Below, one piece after another: positions 33,753 to 43,337 of a stretch of DNA of 64,000 bases. Source of the stretch: Streptomyces filipinensis (GTDB lineage Bacteria; Actinomycetota; Actinomycetes; Streptomycetales; Streptomycetaceae); assembly GCF_014649495.1 (NCBI RefSeq), contig NZ_BMTD01000013.1, positions 124,001 through 188,000 of the forward strand, given 5' to 3'. The notes under the pieces were generated by a model. That model was not told where the DNA came from. It made no database searches and saw nothing but the letters and a program-made list of their open reading frames with translations. The stretch's first letter is position 1. Each line of letters begins with the position of its first letter. The position numbers and the translations under genes were made by a program.

Positions 33753-34652
33753 TCACGGCCCGGGCGTGACCCGCAGCGCGCCCGGCCTGGACAGGGCCGC
33801 CGCCGCCGCGCGGCTGGCCCTCCTGCCGAGCGCGGCCCGCGACGCCTCCCGCAGGAACACGGCTCCCCTGAAGCACGCCGTCGCGACACTGCCGTGACGC
33901 CGCCCGTACAGCCGCACGCGGTTGAGTGTCAGCAGTGTCCAGAGCCGGGGCGAGACCTGGGAGTCGCCGCCCAGGTGCACCGCCTCTGCCGTCGGCTCCA
34001 GTTGCGTGGCATAGCCCAGATCCCGCGCCCGCAGGCAGTACTCGGTCTCCTCCGAATAGAGGAAGAAGGACTCGTCCCACGGACCGCAGGCGGCCAGGCA
34101 GTCCGCGGAGACGGCCATGAGCGCGCCGGTCGCCCAGTCCGCGCGCGTGGGGCGTTGATACGCGACGGGGTCGGTGACGAGTTCACTCAGGCGCGGGAAG
34201 CGCCCGGCCCTGCGGTTGCCGATGACGGCCTCGCCGAGTGCGCGGGACACGCTCGACTCGCGGCGCAGCGAGTAATGGGGCGTGGCCCGGCCCTCTTCGT
34301 ACAGCAGGGGCACGGCGATCCCGACGCCGTCGCCGAGGCTGTCGAGGAGCCGTCTGGCACAGCCGCGCCGCATCCGGATGTCGGGGTTGCAGATCACCAC
34401 GGCGTCGTACGGGCCGGCGGCGGTCAGCGCCGCGTTGATCCCGGCGGCGTACCCGGCGTTGCGGCCGGTCTGGACGACCGTGGCGTCGGGGGCCAGGGTC
34501 CCGAGGACCTCGACGGTGTCGTCGGCGGAGTCGTTGTCGGCGACGACGAGCCGCCAGTCGAGGCCGGCCATGCCGACCGGGAGCGCGGCGAGGAACCCGG
34601 GCAGCACCGAGGCACTGTTCCAGGTGACGACGATGACGGCGACTCGGTTCAA
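33753..34652 (-). CDS. Glycosyltransferase family 2 (rhamnosyltransferase-like)
   Basis: A 299-aa GT2. VAVIVVTWNSASVLPGFLAA opens the fold, VVADNDSADDT is the nucleotide site, VICNPDIRM replaces the DxD by NPD as in many rhamnosyltransferases, and DESFFLYSEETEYCLRARDLG is the acceptor-side signature. The start is TTG 34652: GGAG lies 7 bp upstream and the TTGA overlap with the stop of the upstream polymerase gene supports coupling. It may be the user of the dTDP-deoxysugar made by the rml genes. Confidence 0.85.
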   Translation of the reverse strand: MNRVAVIVVTWNSASVLPGFLAALPVGMAGLDWRLVVADNDSADDTVEVLGTLAPDATVVQTGRNAGYAAGINAALTAAGPYDAVVICNPDIRMRRGCARRLLDSLGDGVGIAVPLLYEEGRATPHYSLRRESSVSRALGEAVIGNRRAGRFPRLSELVTDPVAYQRPTRADWATGALMAVSADCLAACGPWDESFFLYSEETEYCLRARDLGYATQLEPTAEAVHLGGDSQVSPRLWTLLTLNRVRLYGRRHGSVATACFRGAVFLREASRAALGRRASRAAAAALSRPGALRVTPGP

Positions 34653-36664
34653 CGGGACTCCACTGGTCGGGGAAGGTGCGCGCCGGAGGCGCGGCGGGGG
34701 GCCGGGACGGCGGCGGCCGTGGCCTCGCGCCGGAGGAAGCCCAGATAGCTGCCCCCCGCCCCCAGCATCAGGAAGAACATGCCGGCGAACATCGGGAAGC
34801 TCAGCGAGTCGAAGGTGGCGCTGATGACCAGGGCCACGACCGACGAGGCGAAGAACGCCTGCCCCAGTTCGCGGTCGGACTCGGTGCGGGCCAGCCGGCG
34901 GATGGCGCCGCCGTGGTGGACGCCGGTGACGAAGAGGGTCAGCAGGGCGACGAGCCCGAGCACACCCATCTCGGCCAGGACCAGCATGTACTGGTTGTCC
35001 GTGAAGAAGTACAGGTCCGGCGTGAAGGTGCCGAAGCCCCGTCCGAACAGCGGGTGCTCCCTCAGATAGGGCACGATCGCGCTGTACTTGACCGTGCGGG
35101 CCTGCGTGCTGCTGTCGGAGTTGGACAGGAACGACGCGAACAGGCCGGTGATCGTGCCGATCAGCCCGGGGATGAGCACCTTGAAGACGGCCACGGACGC
35201 CGTCATCACGCCGATCGCGGCCCAGCGCCGGGCCGGCTTCCAGCGCGGCACCATCACCAGGGCCACCAGCAGGAGGCCGATGATCGAGGTCCGCGACACC
35301 GTCAGGGGCAGCGCACCGCCCATGAGCAGCACCGGGCTCCAGCGGCGCAGCACATGGAGGTGGCGGCGTACCGGGTCCAGGGCCTGCTGGATCGCGAAGG
35401 GCAGGAGGATCGCGAGCATGCCGGCGAACTCCAGCGGCTGGGCCGTGGTGGCCCGGGGCCGGGTGAAGGCGCCGCGGTCCATCACGTTCACCTGGGCCAC
35501 GCTGGTCTGGAGTCCGGGGACGTGGAGGGAGTCGGCGATGTTGGTGGCCGCGAAGAAGTCGTAGAAGCCGATCGCGGCGACGACGGATCCCATGACCACC
35601 ACCCGGCGCATCAGCACGTCCAGCCGGCCGCGGTCCTGCACGCCCGCCGACGTCAGGACGACCAGGGACACCCACACCAGGAAGCCGATGAGCCCGCGGT
35701 CGGCCCCGAGCACCTCCTCGTGCGAGCTCTCACGGCTCGCGTCCGCCGTGTACGCCGCCAGGACGGCCAGTCCGAGTACACACATCACGACCCGTGTGGG
35801 CCTGGTGCCCGGCGCGGGAAGGATACGGCCGCCCAGCCAGGTGGCGAGGTACCACAGCAGTCCGAGCAGGGCGAAGACGTTGGCCGGGGTGCCGACGCCG
35901 CCGAGCGCGGGCAGGGCCAGGTTCGACGGGACGAAGAACGCCAGGACGAGGTAGACGGTGAGGATCGCGGTGGCGTCGACCCGGCGGTTCAGCGGGCCCG
36001 CGCGTACCCGCTGGGGAGCGTGGGCCTGTTTCGGCCGGGGAGCGGCGTGCCGCCGCCGGCGCACCACCGCGACACCCTCCATGAGGATCGACAGCAGGAA
36101 CGCGCTGACGACGCCCAGGATGACGACGGCCGCGATGTCCTGGTAGCGGCTCTTCGACTTCGCCACCGGGGTCTGCGGGAGCACGATCGGCGCCGTCTGC
36201 ACCAGGTACGCGGGCGGGACCTTGGCGGCCTCCTGCAGGGCGGTCAGCTGCTCGCCGGCGAAGGTGGTCAGGGCGTTGGTCTCCCTGAGCACCTTCGCCC
36301 GGTCCGTTCCGGTGACGCTGAGCACGAGCAGCGGGCTGTCGCTCGCCGGCGCGAAGCCGGCCGTGTACGGGTCCGTGACGCCCCGGGCGCTCAACTCCCT
36401 GGCCGCGTCGCTCGATTCGAGCGTCCTGATCAGCACGTCGGCCGTGACGATCAGCGAACCACCCGCGTTCGAGAGGGGGTTGCCGAACGTGGGGGCCAGC
36501 CGGGCGACGGCCGAGGAGTCCAGCAGCGCGACCGAGCTCTGCGACTGGTAGGAGACGGGGACGGTCACGTACAGATAGGCGCCGCCGAGCAGGCTGAGCA
36601 GGGTGAAGGGCACCATGAAATACCAACGTCTGCGCAGAATGGCCCCTATCTCACCGAGACTCAC
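34649..36664 (-). CDS. Wzz-Wzy fusion: co-polymerase domain joined to O-antigen-polymerase-like domain
   Basis: A 671-aa protein in two parts. Residues 1-~215 are Wzz-like: RRRWYFMVPFTLLSLLGG, a first membrane helix, an extracytoplasmic domain (with VSYQSQSSVALLD) and a second helix (VVILGVVSAFLLSILMEGVA). Residues ~240-640 have about ten more helices with a large loop carrying YLREHPLFGRGFGTF, the Wzy_C/WaaL-type ligase-polymerase signature. GTG 36664 has a GGAGGG site 7 bp upstream. Fusing length control to the polymerase in one chain is unusual. The TTGA junction couples it to the GT2 downstream; it is divergent from another Wzz-like gene. Confidence 0.85.
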   Translation of the reverse strand: MSLGEIGAILRRRWYFMVPFTLLSLLGGAYLYVTVPVSYQSQSSVALLDSSAVARLAPTFGNPLSNAGGSLIVTADVLIRTLESSDAARELSARGVTDPYTAGFAPASDSPLLVLSVTGTDRAKVLRETNALTTFAGEQLTALQEAAKVPPAYLVQTAPIVLPQTPVAKSKSRYQDIAAVVILGVVSAFLLSILMEGVAVVRRRRHAAPRPKQAHAPQRVRAGPLNRRVDATAILTVYLVLAFFVPSNLALPALGGVGTPANVFALLGLLWYLATWLGGRILPAPGTRPTRVVMCVLGLAVLAAYTADASRESSHEEVLGADRGLIGFLVWVSLVVLTSAGVQDRGRLDVLMRRVVVMGSVVAAIGFYDFFAATNIADSLHVPGLQTSVAQVNVMDRGAFTRPRATTAQPLEFAGMLAILLPFAIQQALDPVRRHLHVLRRWSPVLLMGGALPLTVSRTSIIGLLLVALVMVPRWKPARRWAAIGVMTASVAVFKVLIPGLIGTITGLFASFLSNSDSSTQARTVKYSAIVPYLREHPLFGRGFGTFTPDLYFFTDNQYMLVLAEMGVLGLVALLTLFVTGVHHGGAIRRLARTESDRELGQAFFASSVVALVISATFDSLSFPMFAGMFFLMLGAGGSYLGFLRREATAAAVPAPRRASGAHLPRPVESR

Positions 36665-36735
36665 GAACCATCCCTCCATTCGGTGGCGTCCCGCCGCGCG
36701 CCCTGCCAGTATCGGGGGCGACGGAAGGAACCCAC

Positions 36736-37401
36736 ATGTCGCCCGGGAACGTCGCCGACGCGCTGCTCCGCCGCTGGTACGTGGTGGTGGTCGCACTGCT
36801 GCTGACGGTCGCCGGGGCGTACCACGTGGTGCGCCCGGCCGCCCGGTACGTCGGCTCGGCGGTGGTCGTCCTCAAGCCGCCGGTGACGCGGAACCAGCCC
36901 AATCAGCTCACCAATCTGCAGCCGCCGCTCGCCGTGGTCTCCTACGCGGTCGTCCAGCAGCTGCAGTCCCCCGCCGGAGCCGCGGAGCTGCGTGCCGCGG
37001 GCGTTCAGGGGACCTACCACCTCGTCCCGCGCAACAGCGGCACCAGCGCGACGCCCCGCTATCTGATCCCCTCCCTGCAGGTGCAGTCGCAGGCCTCCGG
37101 TGCCGACGCCGCCGTGACGGCGGTCCGCCGCGTCATCGACGTCTACACCCGACACGTCGAAGCGCTCCAGACGGCGCAGGGGGTCCCGGCCGGGGCGCGG
37201 ATCACCGCCTCCGTCCTGACCTCCCCGAGCGCCGCCGAGGTGCGGGGTGACAGGAGCAGGGGCCTGGCGGGCACGGCCCTGCTGGGCGCCGCCGGGGGCG
37301 TGCTCGGCGCGTTGTGGCTCGACCGGTACGCCATGCGCCGCGGGAAGACCCCTCCGGGCCGCCGTCGGCACTCCTCCGGGCCGCTTCCCGCGGCCCACTG
37401 A
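36736..37401 (+). CDS. Small Wzz-like protein
   Basis: A 221-aa protein with the same opening as the other co-polymerases (LLRRWYVVVVALLLTVAGAY), a ~130-residue extracytoplasmic part, a second helix (TALLGAAGGVLGALWLDRYA, ~185-205) and a short basic tail. Divergent from the Wzz-Wzy fusion with a 71-bp shared promoter region holding a GATACT-like -10 for the leftward gene. Probably forms hetero-complexes with the other two. Confidence 0.75.
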   Translation: MSPGNVADALLRRWYVVVVALLLTVAGAYHVVRPAARYVGSAVVVLKPPVTRNQPNQLTNLQPPLAVVSYAVVQQLQSPAGAAELRAAGVQGTYHLVPRNSGTSATPRYLIPSLQVQSQASGADAAVTAVRRVIDVYTRHVEALQTAQGVPAGARITASVLTSPSAAEVRGDRSRGLAGTALLGAAGGVLGALWLDRYAMRRGKTPPGRRRHSSGPLPAAH

Positions 37402-37418
37402 GCCGGACTGCTCGCGCA

Positions 37419-38465
37419 TCAGATGCCGCGGCGCTTCCACGACTCCCACCACAGCCACTCCCGACCGCGCTCGGCCACGGCCGACCACACCAGTGGCTGC
37501 AGGTAGGGCATGGCCTTCGGACCGATCCGCCTGCGCAGGCGCAGCGCGCGGTACTCGGGCAGCGCCCGGTATCCCGGCAGGCACTCCTCGGCGAACGCCA
37601 CGCATGCGTCGACCGGGACGGCCGCGGTGCGCCCCCGGTCGTAGGCCCGGTACGCCCGGCGCAGCGCGAAGCGGGCGAGGCGGGTGTGGACCTCGTCGGC
37701 CAGGCGGTCGGCGTGGGGCAGCCGGTCGGCGCATTTGACGAGCACGGAGTCGAAGGCCACGAGGCGCTGGCGCAGGTCGTCCAGCTGGCCGCCGAAGTCG
37801 GTCGTGGACATGTTCTTGCCGTGGACCCGGTAGTAGGCCTGGTCGGCACCGCGCAGGTAGCCGACGTCGGCGTGTGCGGCGAGCCGCATCCACATCTCGA
37901 TGTCACCGGCGTGGGGAAGGGCCGGGTCGTAGCCCCCGACGGTGCGCTGCAGGCTGGTGCGGACGACGACTTCCGGCGAGGTGATGCAGCCGGTGCCCTC
38001 GCGAAAGCGGCGCTCCAGCCACCACTGCCCGGGGTAGACGACCGAGCCGGTGCTCTGTGTGCGGGCCTTCGGCAGCGGGCCGCCGTGCCGGAAACGCAGC
38101 GGGCGCCCGTAGGCGAAGCCGGCCTCGGGATGGGCGTCCAGCAGCGCGGCGGCGCGGACCAGCGCGCCCGGGACCAGCCGGTCGTCGGCGGACAGCAGGG
38201 CGACGTAGTCACCGTCGGCCCATTCCAGCAGGCCCTCGTTGTAGGTGGCGATGTGGCCCTTGTTGGTTTGATGGACACGGACTTCGATCCGCGGGTCGGA
38301 GGCGGCCAGTTTGTGCGCGATCTCCGCCGAGTCGTCGGGGGAGGCGTCGTCGATGACGAGTACCCGGACGTCGACGCCGTCCTGCTCGTCCAGGACGCTG
38401 CTGACGCAGTCGGCGAGGAAGTGGCCGTACTTGTAGCAGGGGATCACAACGCTGACGGTGCTCAT
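37419..38465 (-). CDS. Glycosyltransferase family 2
   Basis: A 348-aa GT2. VSVVIPCYKYGHFLADCVSS (4-23), VIDDASPDDS, and YVALLSADDRLVPGALVRA with the DD metal pair mark the GT-A fold; DIEMWMRLAAHADVGYL is the acceptor-site helix. The C-terminal ~120 residues are helical and basic. ATG 38465 is set by the fold start. It follows the large secreted protein gene (77-bp gap) in the leftward block. Confidence 0.87.
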   Translation of the reverse strand: MSTVSVVIPCYKYGHFLADCVSSVLDEQDGVDVRVLVIDDASPDDSAEIAHKLAASDPRIEVRVHQTNKGHIATYNEGLLEWADGDYVALLSADDRLVPGALVRAAALLDAHPEAGFAYGRPLRFRHGGPLPKARTQSTGSVVYPGQWWLERRFREGTGCITSPEVVVRTSLQRTVGGYDPALPHAGDIEMWMRLAAHADVGYLRGADQAYYRVHGKNMSTTDFGGQLDDLRQRLVAFDSVLVKCADRLPHADRLADEVHTRLARFALRRAYRAYDRGRTAAVPVDACVAFAEECLPGYRALPEYRALRLRRRIGPKAMPYLQPLVWSAVAERGREWLWWESWKRRGI

Positions 38466-38542
38466 CGATGCAGGAGGCCAATCCCCGGTGGTGGCCCTGC
38501 GCCGGGCTCGGCGGAAGGCCACCACCGGTGGGTTCCGGTCGG

Positions 38543-41500
38543 TCAGTTCTTCTTCTTGCGGACGGTCTTGCTGGTCAGGGTCCAGCTGCGGGTGGTCACC
38601 GGGTGCCGGTGGTCGTCCCGGGCCGTGAGCGTGATCTTGAAGCGGGTGCCGTCCGGCAACGGGGCCGACAGGTGGACGGACACCTGGTGGGTGGCCCGGT
38701 CGTAGGAGGTGACGGCGGTGACGTGGCGCTTCCGGGCGGCCTGGGAACCGCGCAGGATGGTCGTGCTCGCGTCGACGGACGACACCGCTGCCTTGTCCTG
38801 TACGGCCATGACCAGGGCGCCGGCCGCGTCGGCGGTGTGTGTCACCGACGCCGGGGTGACCTCCGAGGCGGCGGTGGCCGACGCCGGCGAGGCGCTGGGG
38901 TTGTCGGCGGTGAAGACGGGGCCGACCCAGTAGTTCGCGGAGCCGTAGGAGCCGTTGGGGAAGGCCGGGTCGGCGCCGTACCGGTAGAGCCCGTTGTGGT
39001 GCGCGGTGGTGTCGGCGGTCGCGGTGAGCGGATAGGACTGGTGGGCTGCCGCGAAGTAGCCGCCGTCCACCGCGTAGTTGCCGTGCGGCGCGTGGTAGGA
39101 GACGACGTACGGGGTGCCCGCGGTGACGGCCACCGGAGTGGCGAAGGTCAGCGTCTGCCAGCCGGAGGCCGTCTCACCGCTGAACGTCCCGGTGGCGAGC
39201 AGCGTGCCGTTGTCGGCCCACAGGCTGCCGGTGTGGGTTCCGGTGTTGCCGGTGCCCTTGTAGAAGGTGACGCCGGTGACCCAGCCGTTCGCCGAGGAGG
39301 TGAACCGGGTGCCCAGCTCCACGGAGTTGGTGTCGCCGCTCATGTCGGTGCTGGCCGGCACGGCGGAGGCGTTCCAGAGCGTGCAGGGGCAGGTGACCGC
39401 GGGTGGGGTGGCGCTGGTGGTGAAGGACCAGGTCACCGGGTCCGCCATGGCGTTGCCCCACAGGTCGGAGGCCTGGACGGAGGCGGTGTACGTGGTGTGC
39501 AGCTCCAGCTCCGTCGACGGGGTGAAGGTGACCTTGTTCGACGCGGGGAGCGTGGTGCTGCCCGGCACGGTGGTACCGTCCGGGCCCTTCAGGGTGTACG
39601 TCAGGCTGTCGGTGTCGACGGCCGAGCTGAAGACCGTCGACACCGGTGCCGTGATCGCCACACCGGTCGCCCCGGACGTCGGGGAGGTCGAGGTGACGGT
39701 GGGCGGGGTCGTGCTGGCCGTGGAGGTGTCCAGTACCACGTCGACCCAGTAGTTGCTGCCCGAGGACTGCGAGGACGGGAAGGCGCTGGTCGAGCCGTAG
39801 TGGTAGACGCCGTTGCCGCCGTCGGTGCCGGACTTCAGTGCCGTGAGCGGTGCCAGTCCGGCGTCGCTGCCGGAGAAGGCCCCGCCGTCGTAGGAGTACC
39901 CGCCGTTGGGGGCGAAGTAGGAGGCGACGTAGGTGGTGTTGGCCTTGACGCTCACCGGGGTGGCGAAGTTCAGCTGCTGCCAGCCGGAGGCGGTCTCGCC
40001 GCTGAAGGTGCCGGTGGCCAGGCGGGTGCCGGAGGCGGTCCACAGGCTGCCGGTGTGGGTTCCGGTGTTCGCGGGCGACTTGTAGAAGCGGACGGCGGTG
40101 ATCGAACCGGCCACCGTGGTACGGAACTTGACGCCGAGTTCCACCGCGCTGCCGTCGCCCGCGTTGACGGTGCCGGGGACGGCCGAGGCCGGCCAGATGG
40201 TGCAGGGGCAGGACTGCGGGCCGACGGTCACCGGGACGGTGGTGACGGCGCCGATGTTGACGCTGTCGTCGACCGCGCGGACCTTGATGGACGCCGGGCC
40301 CGGGTTGGTGGGGGTCCAGCTGTAGCTCCAGGACGCCAGGCCCTTGGCGGCCTTCCAGGTGGTTCCGCCGTCCGTGGAGACCTCCACACGGGCCACCACG
40401 CCCCCGCCGGAGTCGGTGGCGGTGCCGGTGACGGTGACCGGCTTGAGCGCCGGGACGGTGATCCCGGACTCCGGGCTCCGCACGGTGACCGCCGGACCGG
40501 TGGTGTCGGTGGAGGCCGTCGCGGTGACGAGGTTGCTCTGCAGGGTCAGCGGCTTGACGCCCATGTCGGCGAGGATGTTCACGGTCGCCTGCTGCATGCG
40601 GGCGTCCTCGGTGACCACCGTGTCCTCGGGGTTGTACGTCGGGATGTCGGTCAGGCCCCACGACCACTGCACGGTTCCCGAACCGAACACCAGCGCCCCG
40701 GAGTCCTGGTCGCGGAACTCGACGAGGTTGTGGGTCGCCGTGCCGTTGCCGTACACGTTGCCCCAGTCCATGCGGAGCTTGCCGTCGGCGATGTCCACCG
40801 TCGTGGACGACAGGTCGATCGCCCCGGCGGGTCTGGTGCTGTTGTCGATGTCGCTGTCCCACTCGTAGCCGAGTGTGCCCGTCGGGAAGGTGGCGGTCTG
40901 GCCCGAGGTGAGGTTCGCGACGGAGGTGTTGCGCCACAGCCGGTTCCTGCCGTACGTGCCGGGGACGGTGATCGCGTCGCTGCGGTAGCCGTTCACCTGG
41001 AACATGGATCCGGTGAGGATGTTCGGCGGCTGGTAGGCCTGCCCGTAGTCGGTGCTGGCCGGGTCCATCCAGGTGCCGGTCCAGGTGCCGCTGGGGTCGG
41101 CGATGCCGTTGTTCTGGGCCATCTTGGTCATCTTGTAGCAGACCAGGGTGCGGTTCGCCGTGCTGGTGCCGTCGATGCTCGGCGCGAGCCGCGTCTTCCA
41201 GAAGACCTCGTTGCCGCTGAAGAAGGCCTCCCGCACCCCGGCCTTGCGGGCCGCCAGGACGTTGGAGTACTGGCTCTGGGTCCAGTACTCGTCGTGGCCG
41301 GAGGACATGTAGACCTTGTGCTTCTTCAGCAGGGTGGCGCCGCCCGCCGAGGACACGTCCACGCCGGACGTGTAGCTGACGTCGTACCCGTTGCGTTCCA
41401 GCCAGGACAGCATCATGTACTCGGAGCCGTAGATGCCGTTGTCGCCGCCGATGTCCAGGGGCCGGTTGTAGCTGACCTCGTAGGCGCGGCCGTCCGGCGC

Positions 41501-42148
41501 GGGTCCGGTGCCGCCGTAGAGGTCCTGGCCGCCGTAGTCGTTGTAGGCCTGCCAGGTCTGGTCGCTGGTCTGTACGACGATGTCGGAGGTGCTGGAGTCG
41601 TTGCGGACGACGAACGGGTACGGCATCAGGCCGTCGCCGTCGGTCTGCGTGAGGTTCGCGATGTACAGGCCGGACACGGCGTCGCCGGGCACCGTCCAGG
41701 TGGCGGTGACGGGCCAGTTACCGCAGTCCACCAGGCCGGTGCCGCTCTTGGTGGTGCAGCCGGCCGGCTTGGTCAGGTAGTTGGCGGGGTAGGTCACCGC
41801 TGCCTGGGCCGCGCTGGACATCTCACGGGCGCCGTCGCCGCCGTACCAGCCCAGGCGGTAGATCTCGACGTGGTACGGGACCTTCGACTGGATCTTGAAC
41901 TGGACGGTGTCGCCGGCCTGGACGCTCTCCTTGGTGGTGAAGCCCTTGATGTCTCCGTAGGCGTTGGCCGAGAACCAGTCGGACTTCGGGCTGCCCGGCT
42001 TGGAGTTCTCGCAGACGATCGGGTTCGAGCCCGCTCCGCACGGATCGGATGCCGCCTGGGCGGGCAGAGCCTGGGGGAGCACCGCCCATATCAATGCCGC
42101 CACGACGGCGAGGCGGATGCCCCGGATCCGTCTCCTCCATGTGTTCAT
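38543..42148 (-). CDS. Large secreted N,N-dimethylformamidase-like protein with two DUF4082 domains
   Basis: A 1201-aa exported protein. A Sec signal peptide (1-~32) ends ALPAQA. Residues ~60-480 resemble the large-subunit domain of N,N-dimethylformamidase (a hydrolase/glutamine-amidotransferase-like fold), with YRLGWYGGDGAREM, SGHDEYWTQSQ and REAFFSGNEVFWKTRL. Then come an Ig-like/FN-type domain (~540-640), DUF4082 copy 1 (~649-808), a Big_5-type Ig domain (~810-910), DUF4082 copy 2 (~922-1077) and a basic C-tail. DUF4082 domains are linked to carbohydrate binding. It could cleave or remodel amide groups (N-acyl) on the polysaccharide outside the cell. There is no sortase motif or anchor. 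Likely in the leftward sugar operon. Confidence 0.8.
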   Translation of the reverse strand: MNTWRRRIRGIRLAVVAALIWAVLPQALPAQAASDPCGAGSNPIVCENSKPGSPKSDWFSANAYGDIKGFTTKESVQAGDTVQFKIQSKVPYHVEIYRLGWYGGDGAREMSSAAQAAVTYPANYLTKPAGCTTKSGTGLVDCGNWPVTATWTVPGDAVSGLYIANLTQTDGDGLMPYPFVVRNDSSTSDIVVQTSDQTWQAYNDYGGQDLYGGTGPAPDGRAYEVSYNRPLDIGGDNGIYGSEYMMLSWLERNGYDVSYTSGVDVSSAGGATLLKKHKVYMSSGHDEYWTQSQYSNVLAARKAGVREAFFSGNEVFWKTRLAPSIDGTSTANRTLVCYKMTKMAQNNGIADPSGTWTGTWMDPASTDYGQAYQPPNILTGSMFQVNGYRSDAITVPGTYGRNRLWRNTSVANLTSGQTATFPTGTLGYEWDSDIDNSTRPAGAIDLSSTTVDIADGKLRMDWGNVYGNGTATHNLVEFRDQDSGALVFGSGTVQWSWGLTDIPTYNPEDTVVTEDARMQQATVNILADMGVKPLTLQSNLVTATASTDTTGPAVTVRSPESGITVPALKPVTVTGTATDSGGGVVARVEVSTDGGTTWKAAKGLASWSYSWTPTNPGPASIKVRAVDDSVNIGAVTTVPVTVGPQSCPCTIWPASAVPGTVNAGDGSAVELGVKFRTTVAGSITAVRFYKSPANTGTHTGSLWTASGTRLATGTFSGETASGWQQLNFATPVSVKANTTYVASYFAPNGGYSYDGGAFSGSDAGLAPLTALKSGTDGGNGVYHYGSTSAFPSSQSSGSNYWVDVVLDTSTASTTPPTVTSTSPTSGATGVAITAPVSTVFSSAVDTDSLTYTLKGPDGTTVPGSTTLPASNKVTFTPSTELELHTTYTASVQASDLWGNAMADPVTWSFTTSATPPAVTCPCTLWNASAVPASTDMSGDTNSVELGTRFTSSANGWVTGVTFYKGTGNTGTHTGSLWADNGTLLATGTFSGETASGWQTLTFATPVAVTAGTPYVVSYHAPHGNYAVDGGYFAAAHQSYPLTATADTTAHHNGLYRYGADPAFPNGSYGSANYWVGPVFTADNPSASPASATAASEVTPASVTHTADAAGALVMAVQDKAAVSSVDASTTILRGSQAARKRHVTAVTSYDRATHQVSVHLSAPLPDGTRFKITLTARDDHRHPVTTRSWTLTSKTVRKKKN

Positions 42149-42218
42149 GTGTACCTCTCAGCGGTGCTGTGCGGGATCGACCCGTGAGGTCGTGGTGGAG
42201 CGGTGAAGCGGGGACCGG

Positions 42219-43337
42219 TCAGCCTCGGAGCGCGTCGGTGAGCGCGTCCACGACCCGTTGCTGCTGGTCGGGGGTGATCTGCGGGAACAGCGGAAGGGAG
42301 AGGATCCGCTCCGCCGCCTTCTCCGCGTTCGGGAAGTCGCCCCGGCGGTGGCCGAGGTGGCGGTAGGCCGGCGTGAGGTGGACCGGGGTGGGATAGTGCA
42401 CCCCCGCGCCGATGCCCTCGGCGTTGAGCTTGCCGACGATGTCGTCACGGTCCGCGCCGGTGACCTGGACGACGTACAGGTGCCAGACGTGGACGTTGCC
42501 GGGCGTCGTCGTCGGGAGCGCGACGCGGCCGGTGGCCGCCAGGTCGGCGAGCAGGGCGTGATAGCGCGCCGCGGCCGACCGCCGGGCGGCGTTGCCGTCC
42601 GCGAGCCGCGCCAGCTTGGCCCGCAGGACGACGGCCTGCAGCCCGTCGAGACGGCTGTTGAACCCGGGGACGTCGTGGCGGTACTTGGCGACGCCGCCGT
42701 GGTTGGCGATCGCCCGCACCATACCGGCCAGTTCCCCGTCGTCGGTCAGCACCGCGCCCGCGTCGCCGTAGGCGCCGAGGTTCTTGCCCGGGTAGAAGCT
42801 GGTCGCCGCGATCCCGCCGCTGCCCGGCGCCCGGCCGTCGCGGGTCGCGCCCTGGCACTGCGCGGCGTCCTCGACGATCCGTACGCGGTCGGGCAGTTGG
42901 CCGGCCAGTGCCGTCACGTCGGCCATCTGCCCGTACAGGTGCACGGGTACGACAGCGCGGGTCGCCGGACCGACCATGTCCAGCGCGGCCCGGGGGTCGA
43001 GCAGACCGCTGTCGGGCAGACAGTCCGCCAGGACCGGTCGCGCTCCGGTCCTGGCGACCGCGCCCACGGTGGCGATGAAGGTGTTGGCGGGCACCACGAC
43101 CTCGTCGCCGGGCCCGATCCCGGTCGCGCGCAGGGCGAGTTCGACGGCGTCGGTGCCGTTGGCGACGCCCACGCAGTGCGCGACGCCACCGAAGTCCGCG
43201 TACGCCCGCTCGAAGTGACGGACCTCGTCACCTCCGATGAACGCGGTGTCGGCCAGGACGCGGTCGAATCCGGCGCGTACCTCCTCGGCGACCTCCGCGT
43301 GGGCCGCCTTGAGGTCGACAAGCGGAATCTGGTTCAT
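42219..43337 (-). CDS. DegT/DnrJ/EryC1/StrS sugar aminotransferase (second copy)
   Basis: A 372-aa PLP enzyme. Schiff-base Lys185 lies in FYPGKNLGAYGDAG; FIGGDEVRHFE (~34-44) and GVANGTDAVELAL are family motifs. The GKNLGAYGD form is that of WbpE/FdtB-type 3-aminotransferases, acting on a 3-keto sugar. The ATG start overlaps the NeuD-like gene's stop by 4 bp. One of two DegT genes in the same operon, so two different amino sugars or two keto positions are likely. Confidence 0.9.
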   Translation of the reverse strand: MNQIPLVDLKAAHAEVAEEVRAGFDRVLADTAFIGGDEVRHFERAYADFGGVAHCVGVANGTDAVELALRATGIGPGDEVVVPANTFIATVGAVARTGARPVLADCLPDSGLLDPRAALDMVGPATRAVVPVHLYGQMADVTALAGQLPDRVRIVEDAAQCQGATRDGRAPGSGGIAATSFYPGKNLGAYGDAGAVLTDDGELAGMVRAIANHGGVAKYRHDVPGFNSRLDGLQAVVLRAKLARLADGNAARRSAAARYHALLADLAATGRVALPTTTPGNVHVWHLYVVQVTGADRDDIVGKLNAEGIGAGVHYPTPVHLTPAYRHLGHRRGDFPNAEKAAERILSLPLFPQITPDQQQRVVDALTDALRG

